Shown here piece by piece: positions 1-8,073 of a stretch of DNA of 25,822 nucleotides (the first letter of the stretch is position 1; every line of letters begins with the position of its first letter). The notes under the pieces were generated by a model. The model was given only the letters and a program-made list of their open reading frames with translations, searched no databases and was not told where the DNA came from. The DNA is from CAZJUO01 sp964549245 (GTDB taxonomy: Bacteria; Patescibacteriota; Patescibacteriia; UBA10025; JAHIVO01). A program made the position numbers and the translations under genes. Location: assembly GCA_964549245.1 (NCBI GenBank), contig CAZJUO010000008.1, positions 1 through 25,822 on the forward strand, written 5' to 3'.

Positions 1-38
1 TAAAAAGACTATACTATCACCACTACCGTAAAAAACCT

Positions 39-905
39 ATGCAAAACCACATTTTGGGCCTTGACATTGGCGGCACCAAAATCCAAGCCGGCCTAGTCAA
101 CCCCAAAAACAATCGAACTTCCCGCGTGCAACAATTTCCCATGGACCACCGCAGCGCCAAACACTCTTTACAAAGGATTGAAGAATGCATTGATGCTTAC
201 AAAAACAACTGCGCCTCCATTGGCATCGGCATTGCCGGCCACGTTATCTACGAAAAAGGCCTTTCGGTTAGCAGCGCCCATTTTCCGGCTGGTTGGAAAA
301 ATGTTCCTTTGAAAAAAATTATTAATAAAAATTTCCGCAAACCGGTAGCGGTTGACAACGATGCCAACTGTATTGCTTTAGCAGAAGCTATAGCCGGTAA
401 AGGTAAAAAATATAAAACAGTAATGAGCCTAACTATTGGTACCGGCATTGGCGCCGGCTTGGTAATGAATAAAAATATTTTTCGTGGTGGCAAGAACGCA
501 GTCGAGTTTGGTCATATTATTATTGACAACCGCCGATCCTTTGAAAGTCTGGTTTCTGGAAAAGCTACTATTGCCCACTATAAAAAACAAAAGGGCCTTG
601 CCAAAACCTCGTATGAGATAATGCGCCTGGCAACCAAGGGCGACCGCGTAGCCAAAGGTATAGTGAAGCAGATGTCAGACTGGCTGGCTATCGGATTGGC
701 CAACGCGGTATACGCCTATAGTCCCGACATTATCATTATTAGCGGAGGGCTGGCTGTGATCCCATCTTTAATTCGTCCGGCCATTACCAAATCAAAAAAA
801 ATTGCAGTTTACCCAGAAATCGCCGACATACCGATCGTACAATCATCATTAGGCTATGATGCCGGGGTGATCGGCGCCGCCCTCCTTACCAAACAAAAAA
901 AATAA
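39..905 (+). CDS. ROK-family sugar kinase-like protein (glucokinase type)
   Basis: Predicted cytoplasmic ATP-dependent sugar kinase of the ROK (repressor, ORF, kinase) family, 288 residues, the usual length for a single-domain ROK kinase without a DNA-binding domain. The N-terminal phosphate-binding motif LDIGGTK is at residues 8-14, the catalytic-Asp segment VDNDAN at 105-110 and the second phosphate loop TIGTGIGAG at 132-140. The family's zinc site (GH followed by CxCGxxGC) is altered: His159 of EFGH is present, but the Cys-rich loop is missing and the chain passes directly into FESLVSG. The substrate cannot be told from sequence. No SD precedes the ATG; a TATACT at 10-15 could be a -10 element whose -35 would lie outside the window. 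The stop is 3 bases before the next start, so it is probably cotranscribed with the penicillin-binding protein. Confidence 0.85.
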   Translation: MQNHILGLDIGGTKIQAGLVNPKNNRTSRVQQFPMDHRSAKHSLQRIEECIDAYKNNCASIGIGIAGHVIYEKGLSVSSAHFPAGWKNVPLKKIINKNFRKPVAVDNDANCIALAEAIAGKGKKYKTVMSLTIGTGIGAGLVMNKNIFRGGKNAVEFGHIIIDNRRSFESLVSGKATIAHYKKQKGLAKTSYEIMRLATKGDRVAKGIVKQMSDWLAIGLANAVYAYSPDIIIISGGLAVIPSLIRPAITKSKKIAVYPEIADIPIVQSSLGYDAGVIGAALLTKQKK

Positions 906-908
906 TCA

Positions 909-3512
909 ATGCCCATACCACACCTCAAACAACCCAACTTCCGTGTTAAAAAAATTGGCCAGCGCGTCGTGCGCAAACAACATTCGCGGCGCCAAAAAAA
1001 GCAAAACCCTTTTCGGTGGCTGCTGAAAAATTGGCTGCCAGCCACAGTAATAACCCTTATCGTAATAATCATAGTAGCGGTAGGTGCTTTTGCGTGGTTT
1101 TCACGTGATCTGCCAGACCCAGACAAAATCATCGATCGTACGATAGCGCAAAGCACGAAAATATACGCCAATGACGGAGAAACCCTGCTCTATGAAATCC
1201 ATGGCCCGGAAAAAAGAACCGTCGTGCCCCTAGAAGACATTCCCGATTATATGAAGCAGGCTACCGTCGCCATAGAAGATTCTGACTTTTATCAGCATAG
1301 CGGCTTTGACTTACCCGGTATTGCCAAGGCTGTTTGCCATGAAATTTTCGGCAACTTAGGCGGCCTATGCCCGCAACGGGGAGGATCAACCATTACCCAG
1401 CAGTTTGTAAAAAACGCTATCCTTACTTCCGAACGGTCGTATACCAGAAAAATTAAGGAGCTGGTGCTTTCCTACCAACTGGAGAAAAAATTCACCAAAG
1501 ACCAAATTTTGCAGCTTTATTTAAACGAAATTCCATACGGCTCTACCGCCTACGGAGTGGAATCGGCTTCACAAACTTTTTTTGGTAAACCATCAAAAAA
1601 TTTAACTCTTGATGAGGCTGCTGTATTGGCCGCTCTGCCTCAATTGCCAACGTACTACTCACCGTACGGCTCACATACCGACGAGCTGGGCGCGAGAAAA
1701 CAGCTGGTACTGCATGAAATGGTAGACCAAGGCTACATTACTGAAGCTGAAGCTGAAGCGGCTAACAACACCAATACCTTGGAAAAATTAAAGCCTCGCA
1801 GCGAAAATTTTATCGCTCCGCATTTCGTGCTGTATGTCCGCGAACTACTAAGCAATAAATACGGAGAGAAAACCCTGGAACAAGGGGGGTTAAAAGTTAC
1901 TACCACCTTAAACATTGATAAGCAGCGCATTGCAGAAGAGGTGGTTAAAAAATATGCAGAAAAAAACGCCACCAACTACAACGCTTCAAATGCCGCTCTT
2001 GTTTGCCTTGATACAAAAACCGGACAAGTGTTGGCTATGGTTGGCTCCAAAGATTACTTTGATGAAAATATTGACGGCAACGTGAACGTAGCCATACGCC
2101 CGCGCCAACCCGGCTCGTCGTTTAAACCTATAGTCTATTTAACCGCCTTTGCCCAGGGCTATACACCCGACACCATCTTATTTGATCTGGTTACCAGGTT
2201 TAAAACCGACGCGGCTGATTATGAACCAAAAAACTATGACCTGGTTGAACATGGACCGGTAACCATGCGCCAAGCATTGGCAGGCTCGCTCAATATCCCG
2301 GCGGTGAAAACCCTTTATCTGTCCGGTATTGACAACGTTTTAAATACCGCGGAAAGCCTGGGTTATACCACCTTTCAAGACCGTAGCCGCTTCGGACTGT
2401 CTTTGGTTCTCGGGGGAGGCGAAGTTACCCTCCTGGAACACACTGCGGCCTTTGCCGCACTGGCTCGTGAGGGGGTAAAACATCCCACCTCGGTAATCCT
2501 AAAAGTAGAAGATAACAAAGGTAAGGTGCTCGAGGAGTATGAGGAACGAGAAGAACGCGTTATCGATCCCGAAATAGCCCGCACGCTCAATAATGTATTG
2601 TCTGATGATAGCGCGCGAGCTTACGTTTTTGGCACGGGCAGTAATTTAACATTAAGCGGCCGCCCGGTTGCTGCCAAAACCGGCACCACTAACGACTACC
2701 GTGACGCCTGGACCATAGGCTATACGCCCTCTTTTGCTACCGGCGTCTGGGTCGGCAATAATGATAACTCTGAAATGAGAAGAGGGGCGGCTGGTTCTGT
2801 GGTAGCGGCCCCTATCTGGCATGAATTTATGCGGCGTACCGTTGGGGGGCCTGTAGAGCCTTTCAATAGTCCTCCTGCCAATACTGCCGATAAGCCAATA
2901 TTACAAGGCGATTTGGAGGGTGAAACGGTTGTTAAAGTTGATAGTTATACTGATAAAAGAATACCACAGTCGTGTCTGGAGTCCTATCCTGAACAATTTA
3001 TCACCGAAGCCACCTACCGTGCAGTACATAATATCTTATATTATGTAACCAAAGATGATCCCCGAGGCGCTCCGCCCGCCGATCCTGCATTAGACCCTCA
3101 ATACGAACGCTGGGAAGAGCCGGTACGGCGTTGGAGCCAGGAAAATGGGTATATCGACTCGTTACCCGAAGAAGGTTCGTGCGATATACGCTCGACAAAA
3201 AACCAGCCTTCCATTACCATCACACAGCCCACCAGCAAGACAACAGTAAAAACATCAACAATTACAATTACTTCCACCGCCAAAACGGCTGCGAACCGCT
3301 CTATTGACCGGGTAGTATATTATCTCGATGATACAAAAATAGGAACCGTGCAAAAAAAACCTTATACCTTACAATACAAAGCAACGTCGTTAAAAAGTGG
3401 CTTCCATGACATCAAGGCCGTAGTTTTTGATGATATTGAAAACCAAACGAGCGATACTGTCACTTTCAATTTTCTAGTTAATACTGCCGCGAAAAACACC
3501 AACTCCAACTAA
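909..3512 (+). CDS. Class A penicillin-binding protein (PBP1A-type glycosyltransferase/transpeptidase)
   Basis: Bifunctional peptidoglycan synthase, 867 residues. A basic cytoplasmic tail (1-40) leads into one membrane anchor (about 44-64). The GT51 glycosyltransferase follows, with EDSDFYQHSG (catalytic Glu123), GGSTITQQFVKN near 158-169 and LNEIPYGSTAYGVESASQTFFGK near 205-227. The transpeptidase has SSFK (nucleophile Ser403, Lys406), SLN at 460-462 and KTGTT at 590-594, so both active sites look intact. The last 110 or so residues form a Thr/Ser-rich stretch plus an Ig-like beta domain (pattern YYLDDTKIG ... GFHDIKAVVFDD), a periplasmic appendage seen in Gram-positive and CPR enzymes. It polymerises and cross-links lipid II glycan strands outside the membrane. 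The start is an ATG without SD, 3 bases after the ROK gene. It ends before a hairpin shared with convergent dnaN. Confidence 0.95.
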   Translation: MPIPHLKQPNFRVKKIGQRVVRKQHSRRQKKQNPFRWLLKNWLPATVITLIVIIIVAVGAFAWFSRDLPDPDKIIDRTIAQSTKIYANDGETLLYEIHGPEKRTVVPLEDIPDYMKQATVAIEDSDFYQHSGFDLPGIAKAVCHEIFGNLGGLCPQRGGSTITQQFVKNAILTSERSYTRKIKELVLSYQLEKKFTKDQILQLYLNEIPYGSTAYGVESASQTFFGKPSKNLTLDEAAVLAALPQLPTYYSPYGSHTDELGARKQLVLHEMVDQGYITEAEAEAANNTNTLEKLKPRSENFIAPHFVLYVRELLSNKYGEKTLEQGGLKVTTTLNIDKQRIAEEVVKKYAEKNATNYNASNAALVCLDTKTGQVLAMVGSKDYFDENIDGNVNVAIRPRQPGSSFKPIVYLTAFAQGYTPDTILFDLVTRFKTDAADYEPKNYDLVEHGPVTMRQALAGSLNIPAVKTLYLSGIDNVLNTAESLGYTTFQDRSRFGLSLVLGGGEVTLLEHTAAFAALAREGVKHPTSVILKVEDNKGKVLEEYEEREERVIDPEIARTLNNVLSDDSARAYVFGTGSNLTLSGRPVAAKTGTTNDYRDAWTIGYTPSFATGVWVGNNDNSEMRRGAAGSVVAAPIWHEFMRRTVGGPVEPFNSPPANTADKPILQGDLEGETVVKVDSYTDKRIPQSCLESYPEQFITEATYRAVHNILYYVTKDDPRGAPPADPALDPQYERWEEPVRRWSQENGYIDSLPEEGSCDIRSTKNQPSITITQPTSKTTVKTSTITITSTAKTAANRSIDRVVYYLDDTKIGTVQKKPYTLQYKATSLKSGFHDIKAVVFDDIENQTSDTVTFNFLVNTAAKNTNSN

Positions 3513-3534
3513 CTAAAGCCGCTGATGGATAAAA

Positions 3535-3570
3535 AAAATGAACCCCTGGCAAGGAGTTCATTTTGTTTTT
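3535..3570. terminator. Bidirectional Rho-independent terminator between the PBP gene and dnaN
   Basis: A 12-base arm at 3535-3546 pairs with 3553-3564 (one C/A mismatch) across a 6-base loop. T runs follow in both directions: TTTTGTTTTT on the + strand and eight Ts on the - strand. It serves two convergent units and is strongest for dnaN. Confidence 0.85.
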
Positions 3571-3587
3571 AATAAATAATAACTTCG

Positions 3588-4694
3588 CTACTGCTTGATG
3601 GGCATAATGATATACACGTAATCTTCCTGTTCTTTTTTTGGTTTTAATAGCCCCGGACTAGTGCTGTTGTTAATAGCAATAATGCATTCTTCGGTATCAA
3701 TATTCTGTAACCCATCAAGTAAAAACCGGTAGTTAAAAACAATATTGTTGTCCTCTCCCTCGATAGAAGCCTCCTGCGCCGTTTGGCTTTCGCCGATTTG
3801 CAAATTGGCAGCTGATATTTCAATCTTCCCTGACTGCGTATTAAAGTTTAAAGCGATGTCGTTTCCTCCAGGCTTGCAAAATAAACTAGCCCGCTTGATA
3901 GTAGTTATGAATTCTCCATTGTTTACCGTTATTGTGGTACGGCTTTCCTTGGGAATGATCTGCTGGTAGTCTGGATATTGTCCCTCAACAACCCGCGAGG
4001 TAAGGCTGGCGTTTTCCAGCGAGAACATAACCTGGTTTTCACTGACCGCCAGCTCAACTTCCCCGCTTTCCTCGCCCACAATGCGCAATAGTTCATTAGC
4101 GGTTCGTAAAGGAAGTATCATACTATACGTATCTTCTGTTTTTTTTGTAAGATTAGCCTTTTTTTCGGCTAGCCGATAACTGTCCGTAGCTACTGTTATG
4201 AGCTGTCCGTTTTCCATGGAAAAATAGACGCCACTTATTTCGGGCCTCGTTTCGTCAACCGCCGCAGCAAAAGCCACAGAAGATAAGGCTTTTTTTAGCT
4301 CGCCGCATGAAAGCACATAACGGTGGGCTGGTTTTACTTCGGGTATAAGCGGGAATTCCGATGCCTCAACTCCTTTCATGGTGGTTTTTGAATCTTGGCA
4401 CTCAATCCGCAGGTTTTGTTCTGACACCTCCATGCTCACTTTTTCGTTTGGCAATAAATTTATATAATCGCTTAATGTTTTTGCTTGTACGGTAAATGAC
4501 CCTTCTTGCTCAATTTTCCCTCTGACATGACAGATTATCCCCAATTCCAGATTGGTGGTCATCAGGGTAACCATCCCCCCTTCGGCTTTTATCAGCACGT
4601 TGTTAAGTATTGGTAATGAAATATTTTTACTGGCGATATGGCTGACAAGTTGTAACCCCCTGGCTAAATTTTCTTGTGTGCAAATAATTTTCAT
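3588..4694 (-). CDS. dnaN: DNA polymerase III beta subunit (sliding clamp)
   Basis: Processivity clamp of the replicative polymerase, 368 residues, the normal length for the three-domain ring-forming beta subunit. The N-terminus MKIICTQENLARGLQLVSHI and the internal segments LPILNNVLIKAE, PEISGVYF, VATDSYRLAEK and SRVVEGQYPDYQQIIP are typical. The C-terminus ends in YIIMPIKQ, matching the usual ending (Y-hydrophobic-hydrophobic-MP-hydrophobic). It lies directly downstream of dnaA on the same strand, the classic dnaA-dnaN order, separated by 281 bases that look like the origin. No SD precedes the ATG; the leader is almost pure A/T. Transcription probably ends at the hairpin at 3535-3570. Confidence 0.97.
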   Translation of the reverse strand: MKIICTQENLARGLQLVSHIASKNISLPILNNVLIKAEGGMVTLMTTNLELGIICHVRGKIEQEGSFTVQAKTLSDYINLLPNEKVSMEVSEQNLRIECQDSKTTMKGVEASEFPLIPEVKPAHRYVLSCGELKKALSSVAFAAAVDETRPEISGVYFSMENGQLITVATDSYRLAEKKANLTKKTEDTYSMILPLRTANELLRIVGEESGEVELAVSENQVMFSLENASLTSRVVEGQYPDYQQIIPKESRTTITVNNGEFITTIKRASLFCKPGGNDIALNFNTQSGKIEISAANLQIGESQTAQEASIEGEDNNIVFNYRFLLDGLQNIDTEECIIAINNSTSPGLLKPKKEQEDYVYIIMPIKQ

Positions 4695-4748
4695 ATAGTA
4701 TTAATATTATTAATTAATATAAATATATATTTTAATAGTAATAAGGTG

Positions 4749-4757
4749 GGTGGATAA
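4749..4757 (-). promoter_or_regulatory. DnaA box-like site TTATCCACC
   Basis: One mismatch to the TTATCCACA consensus, next to the A/T-only stretch that would be the unwinding element. This is the box nearest to the presumed melting site. Confidence 0.55.
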
Positions 4758-4840
4758 GTGGAAAGCGTTATATAATTGCTTTAGTAAGGGAATAAAGTGT
4801 TTTTTCTGTGGTACTAAAGAGTGAAAGAAATGAGAGCGAA

Positions 4841-4860
4841 CTGTTGACCTTATGAGGATA
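4841..4860 (+). repeat. Origin repeat unit, copy 1 (CTGTTGA-N5-TGAGGATA)
   Basis: This 20-base unit matches 6431-6450 at 16 of 20 positions: CTGTTGA and ATGAGGATA are identical and only the spacer differs. It contains the variant DnaA-like nonamer TGAGGATAA (reverse TTATCCTCA). Copies lie on both sides of dnaA. Confidence 0.6.
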
Positions 4861-4954
4861 AGTTATGCAACCCCTACTATTAAAAAATTTTTCGTAATGG
4901 AGCGCGGAAAAACGCAACAGGTAAACAACAGTTGTTCAACAGACTTAAATGGAC

Positions 4955-4963
4955 TTATCCTCA
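4955..4963 (+). promoter_or_regulatory. Variant DnaA box-like site TTATCCTCA
   Basis: Same nonamer as the reverse-strand site at 4853-4861, in opposite orientation, 13 bases from the dnaA stop codon. One mismatch to the canonical box. A CAACAG hexamer lies 12 bases upstream (4937-4942). Confidence 0.5.
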
Positions 4964-4975
4964 AGACATAAACAA

Positions 4976-6337
4976 TTATTTGTTATAAAAACGCTGGCGG
5001 ATCAGATTAATATCCTGCCTGATTTTTTCATCTTCCTCTTCGGCTTTTTTGATTTTCTCGTAGGCGTGCATAGCGGTGGTGTGATCGCGCCCTCCCAGTT
5101 CTTGGCCAATGGTTGGGTAGGAACACTTTGCTTCTTCGCGGAGCAGAAACATGGTTATTTGGCGGGGAACAACCAGTTCTTTTTTGCGGCTGCTGCCCAC
5201 CAAGTCGTCAATTTTTACCTCAAAAAACTCTGCCACGGTGCTAATAATCTGTTTTGGAGTAAGAGCGCTGTCCCTTTTTTTGTAATTGCTGACGCTGCTT
5301 AATATACTTTTAACAGATTCAACGGTCGGTTCGCTTTTGTTTAGCTCGTGAAAAGCGTAGATGCGGTTAAGCGCGCCTTCAAGCTCACGAACACTGCTAT
5401 GGACGGTGTTGGCCACGGCGGAAATAATGGCAGACGGAAGCGGCTTGCCCCGTTCTTTGCATTTGGCGTTTAGGATAGCTACCCTTGTTTCAAAATCGGG
5501 TTGGGCAATATCAGCGATCATGCCCCATTCAAAACGGGAAACCAATCGGTTTTCTAATGCGGGAATAGCCTTTGGCGGACGGTCAGAACTTATGACGATC
5601 TGATTGTTTTGCTGGTGAAGCGCATTAAAAGTATGGAAGAATTCCTCTTGGGTGCCCTCTTTCCCTGCCAGGAACTGGATGTCGTCAATGAGCAGGACAT
5701 CGGCAGAGCGGTAAAAATTTTTGAATTTTTCAGCACCCCCTTGGCTGATAGAGTTAATAAATTCGTTAGTAAACTTTTCACAGGTGACATATACGATTTT
5801 TTTCTCGGGGCTTATTTTCAGCACTTCATGAGCTATAGCCTGCAGTAAGTGTGTTTTTCCCAAGCCGGCACCACCATAAAGAAACAGGGGGTTATATACT
5901 TCGCCCGGTTTTTGGGAAACGGCCAAGCAAGCGGCGTGGGCCAGTTCGTTGCCCTTTCCGACAATAAAATTGTCAAATGTATATCGAGCGTTGAGCTGGA
6001 AACCATTTTTCTTTTCAGGCGAAACGCCGTTAGCCGGTTCGCCAACCGCGTCAACAGTAGCAGAAGATGACGGTATGGCGGGAGCTTTTTTTGACTCGAC
6101 ACGGTATTGAACTTGGCTGACTTTGTTGTTGGTTACATTAGCCAGCGCTTGGGCAATTTCTTTATGGTATTTGTTTTCCAGCCAGGTTTTAGTAAATGCG
6201 TTTGGTACCCCAATAATTATCTTATTATCTTCCTGGGAGATAATAAACGTATTTTTAAACCAGGTCGTAAAATTAGCCTTGCTTAAGGAAAGCTCGAGTT
6301 CACCGAGCGCCGCCTGCCATAGCTGCTCATTAGTCAT
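4976..6337 (-). CDS. dnaA: Chromosomal replication initiator protein DnaA
   Basis: AAA+ replication initiator that binds DnaA boxes and melts oriC, 453 residues from the chosen start. Domain I is at 1-80 and a short variable linker at about 81-113. The AAA+ core carries Walker A GGAGLGKT (155-162), Walker B LLIDD (about 215-219) and a sensor-like NRLVSRFEWG segment. The domain IV helix-turn-helix holds the signature GRDHTTAMHA starting near residue 416. The frame is open for another 44 codons upstream (to 6469). That extension is Cys/Tyr-rich, has no family resemblance and would overlap the DnaA box and origin repeat, so the ATG at 6337 (MTNEQLWQAAL) is chosen. No SD is visible. The box at 6421-6429 suggests autoregulation. 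Confidence 0.96.
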   Translation of the reverse strand: MTNEQLWQAALGELELSLSKANFTTWFKNTFIISQEDNKIIIGVPNAFTKTWLENKYHKEIAQALANVTNNKVSQVQYRVESKKAPAIPSSSATVDAVGEPANGVSPEKKNGFQLNARYTFDNFIVGKGNELAHAACLAVSQKPGEVYNPLFLYGGAGLGKTHLLQAIAHEVLKISPEKKIVYVTCEKFTNEFINSISQGGAEKFKNFYRSADVLLIDDIQFLAGKEGTQEEFFHTFNALHQQNNQIVISSDRPPKAIPALENRLVSRFEWGMIADIAQPDFETRVAILNAKCKERGKPLPSAIISAVANTVHSSVRELEGALNRIYAFHELNKSEPTVESVKSILSSVSNYKKRDSALTPKQIISTVAEFFEVKIDDLVGSSRKKELVVPRQITMFLLREEAKCSYPTIGQELGGRDHTTAMHAYEKIKKAEEEDEKIRQDINLIRQRFYNK

Positions 6338-6420
6338 AAAAAATATTTCAGAAAAATAATGGGTACTATCTATCTTACCACAAATGGGATTTGGGTAGAA
6401 TATTAAAAAACGGCATAGTT

Positions 6421-6429
6421 TGTGCATAA
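6421..6429 (-). promoter_or_regulatory. DnaA box TTATGCACA upstream of dnaA
   Basis: Exact match to the degenerate consensus TTWTNCACA on the - strand, 84 bases upstream of the dnaA start and directly next to the repeat at 6431-6450. It could be an autoregulatory site or a second origin subregion. Confidence 0.6.
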
Positions 6430-6430
6430 A

Positions 6431-6450
6431 CTGTTGATAGCATGAGGATA
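6431..6450 (+). repeat. Origin repeat unit, copy 2 (CTGTTGA-N5-TGAGGATA)
   Basis: Second copy of the 20-base unit at 4841-4860, in the same orientation, upstream of dnaA and downstream of a consensus DnaA box. It lies between the divergent dnaA and rpmH transcription units. Confidence 0.6.
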
Positions 6451-6461
6451 TAATTTTCAAA

Positions 6462-6490
6462 TTGACCACCCCACCCCAAGCTGGTATACT
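6462..6490 (+). promoter_or_regulatory. Sigma-70-type promoter of rpmH-rnpA-yidD-yidC
   Basis: -35 TTGACC (6462-6467), 17-base spacer, -10 TATACT (6485-6490). The expected start near 6497 gives a leader of about 50 bases before rpmH. Confidence 0.85.
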
Positions 6491-6547
6491 ATAGGCAATT
6501 CATTTTAGGTGAATGCTAGGCTTTATTGATTTTAAATTTTTACCCGT

Positions 6548-6685
6548 ATGCCAAAACGGACATACCAACCCAAAAAGAAACACACCAAAAGGAAACACGG
6601 CTATAGAAAGAGATCGCAAACCCCGCAGGGCCGGCGGGTTTTATCACGGCGGAGAAGGAAAAAAAGGCAGCGAATTGCCTCCTAG
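6548..6685 (+). CDS. rpmH: 50S ribosomal protein L34
   Basis: Forty-five residue, very basic ribosomal protein of the large subunit. The N-terminus [20 protein letters not shown] matches the L34 pattern (M-KRT-QP---RK--HGFR), and the segment [18 protein letters not shown] matches its C-terminal half. The length is normal (44-46). It lies between the dnaA promoter region and rnpA, the conserved rpmH-rnpA order at bacterial origins, and is first in its operon. The ATG at 6548 gives the canonical N-terminus; there is no SD. rnpA starts 11 bases after the stop, in another frame. A longer frame covering the same DNA (from 6513) is a shadow whose 3' part is the real rnpA. Confidence 0.97.
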   Translation: MPKRTYQPKKKHTKRKHGYRKRSQTPQGRRVLSRRRRKKRQRIAS

Positions 6686-6695
6686 TTTTTGCTTT

Positions 6696-7046
6696 ATGTT
6701 GGCACAAAAATATCGAATTAGAACCCAAGAAGAATGGAATTTAGTTTTTAAAAAGGGAAAACCTTTTCACTCTCGGATGATGTTGCTAAAGGTAATGCCG
6801 AACCGGAAACCGTATAGTCGAATGGGGGTCAGCGTAAGCACCAAAGTAGATAAAAAAGCCACGGTTAGAAACACTATAAAGAGGCGTCTGCGCGCGATTT
6901 TTGCGGGAATACACGAACGCTTACGGGCGGGGCATGACTGCATTATAATAGCCCGGCAGCCCATTAAAGAAAAAACATATAAAGATATTGAAAGCGAATT
7001 ATATCATTTGTTAAGTGCCGCCCGGATTCTAAAAAAAGTAAGATAA
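6696..7046 (+). CDS. rnpA: Ribonuclease P protein component
   Basis: Protein cofactor of RNase P, which removes 5' leaders from pre-tRNAs; 116 residues, normal length. The frame is open from 6513, but that extension is rpmH read in the wrong frame. The ATG at 6696 (MLAQKYRIRTQEEWNLVFKKG) gives the typical start. Diagnostic segments are the FxxVFKKGK-like N-terminus, RMGVSVSTKV and the RNA-binding RNR motif VRNTIKRRLRAIF (about 69-81), followed by GHDCIIIARQP. It sits in the canonical rpmH-rnpA-yidD-yidC operon, with yidD 12 bases downstream. No SD. Confidence 0.95.
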   Translation: MLAQKYRIRTQEEWNLVFKKGKPFHSRMMLLKVMPNRKPYSRMGVSVSTKVDKKATVRNTIKRRLRAIFAGIHERLRAGHDCIIIARQPIKEKTYKDIESELYHLLSAARILKKVR

Positions 7047-7058
7047 GAAGCAGTTTGT

Positions 7059-7292
7059 ATGAAAAAAATAATTATTACCATAATAACCCTCTACCAAAAG
7101 ACGCTTTCGCCAGACCACGGTATTTTTTCATACCGCTATCCGTATGGTTGTTGCCGTTATCACCCGAGCTGTTCCCAATATGCGCGGTTGGCAGTTGAAA
7201 AGCACGGTGCGGTTAAAGGGTTGTACCAGGCTGCAAAGCGGGTACTGCGGTGCAATCCATGGCATAAGGGAGGGTATGATCCAGTAAAATAA
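7059..7292 (+). CDS. yidD: Membrane protein insertion efficiency factor YidD
   Basis: Small (77 residues) membrane-associated factor that aids YidC-dependent insertion. It shows the family core CCRYHPSCSQYA (about 30-41), the HGAVKGLYQAAKRVLRC stretch and the terminal NPWHKGGYDPV, all strongly conserved. The N-terminal amphipathic/hydrophobic segment IIITIITLYQKTLSP is usual. It lies between rnpA and yidC; the stop is one base before the yidC start, suggesting translational coupling. Only a weak AGAAG precedes the ATG. Confidence 0.96.
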   Translation: MKKIIITIITLYQKTLSPDHGIFSYRYPYGCCRYHPSCSQYARLAVEKHGAVKGLYQAAKRVLRCNPWHKGGYDPVK

Positions 7293-7293
7293 T

Positions 7294-8073
7294 ATGATTG
7301 GAGATATATACAATTTAATACTGTTTGAGCCGTTATTTAATGCGTTGTTGTTTATTTATAAGTACATTCCTGATTTGGGTACCGCTATCATTATTTTAAC
7401 GGTCATTATCAAGTTACTGCTTTATCTGCCTTCCCGCTCCTCTATCCGGTCGCAGAAATTACTGCAGCAAACCCAGCCAAAATTAAAAGCTTTGCAGGAA
7501 AAGTATAAAAACGATCGCGAAGAACTGGGAAAACAGATGATGAAATTCTACAAAGAAAATAAGGTCAACCCCTTTTCTTCTTGTTTGCCGCTATTGATAC
7601 AATTACCGATTCTTATCGCCCTCTATCGGGCTTTCCTGGCAGTGGCGCAGATTGATCCCGAAACATCAATATTGATGAGCGACCAGTTGCAGCATGTTTA
7701 TGAGCCGCTACGGGCGCTCTATAACCAAAAGCCGATCGATACTATGTTTTTGGGCATTTTTGATTTGGCGCAAAACAAGAATTATGTATTCGCGATTTTG
7801 GCTGGTGCGGCCCAGTTTTGGCAGTCACGCATGCTTATGGCCCGGAAAGCACCGAACGTTCCAGGCGCCCAGGATGAGCGAAAGACAGCCAATTTAAATA
7901 AGCAAATGATGTACTTTATGCCGCTAATCACCGTATTTTTCGGTGTACAATTCCCGGCAGGCTTGACGTTGTATTGGCTAGTATCAACCCTCTTTACTAT
8001 CGGACAGCAATGGTATATATTTAAAAAGGATCAAGCAAAAGAGCCCGTCGAAGTTTCTTCAAAGAAAAAATGA
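7294..8073 (+). CDS. yidC: Membrane protein insertase YidC/OxaA
   Basis: Insertase for Sec-dependent and Sec-independent membrane proteins, 259 residues, the short Gram-positive/CPR form without the large periplasmic domain of proteobacterial YidC. Hydrophobic segments are near 28-45, 98-117, 160-180 and 205-235. The groove Arg is in SSIRSQ (about 51), after the first core membrane helix. NPFSSCLPLLIQLPILIALYRAF (about 90-112) and FGVQFPAGLTLYWLVSTLFTIGQQ near the C-terminus are family signatures. The tail is short and Lys-rich (SSKKK). It does not start with an obvious lipobox. The stop overlaps the next ATG (ATGA). Confidence 0.95.
   Translation: MIGDIYNLILFEPLFNALLFIYKYIPDLGTAIIILTVIIKLLLYLPSRSSIRSQKLLQQTQPKLKALQEKYKNDREELGKQMMKFYKENKVNPFSSCLPLLIQLPILIALYRAFLAVAQIDPETSILMSDQLQHVYEPLRALYNQKPIDTMFLGIFDLAQNKNYVFAILAGAAQFWQSRMLMARKAPNVPGAQDERKTANLNKQMMYFMPLITVFFGVQFPAGLTLYWLVSTLFTIGQQWYIFKKDQAKEPVEVSSKKK

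Larger units (their letters stand above)
4695..4975. other. Candidate chromosomal replication origin (oriC) in the dnaA-dnaN interval
   Basis: 281 bases without a gene. The dnaN-proximal 48 bases (4695-4742) are almost entirely A/T, a plausible DNA-unwinding element. Next come DnaA-box-like nonamers: TTATCCACC (- strand, 4749-4757), TTATCCTCA (- strand, 4853-4861) and TTATCCTCA (+ strand, 4955-4963), each one base from the TTATCCACA consensus. Three CAACAG hexamers begin at 4915, 4926 and 4937, an exact 11-base spacing, and a perfect palindrome AACAAC-A-GTTGTT lies at 4924-4936. The position between dnaA and dnaN is a common oriC location. The motifs are visible; the origin call is inference from context, and GC skew was not computed. 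Confidence 0.7.

Noticed and set aside
4949..5302. 117-codon frame on the + strand opposite dnaA
   Set aside because: Shadow of dnaA domain III-IV coding sequence; no SD, promoter or family pattern.
6338..6469. 44-codon upstream extension of dnaA
   Set aside because: No resemblance to DnaA domain I, and it would place coding sequence over the DnaA box and origin repeat; the ATG at 6337 gives the family N-terminus.
6513..6695. Longer rnpA frame starting at 6513
   Set aside because: This part is rpmH read in another frame; rpmH is certain and RnpA starts at 6696.
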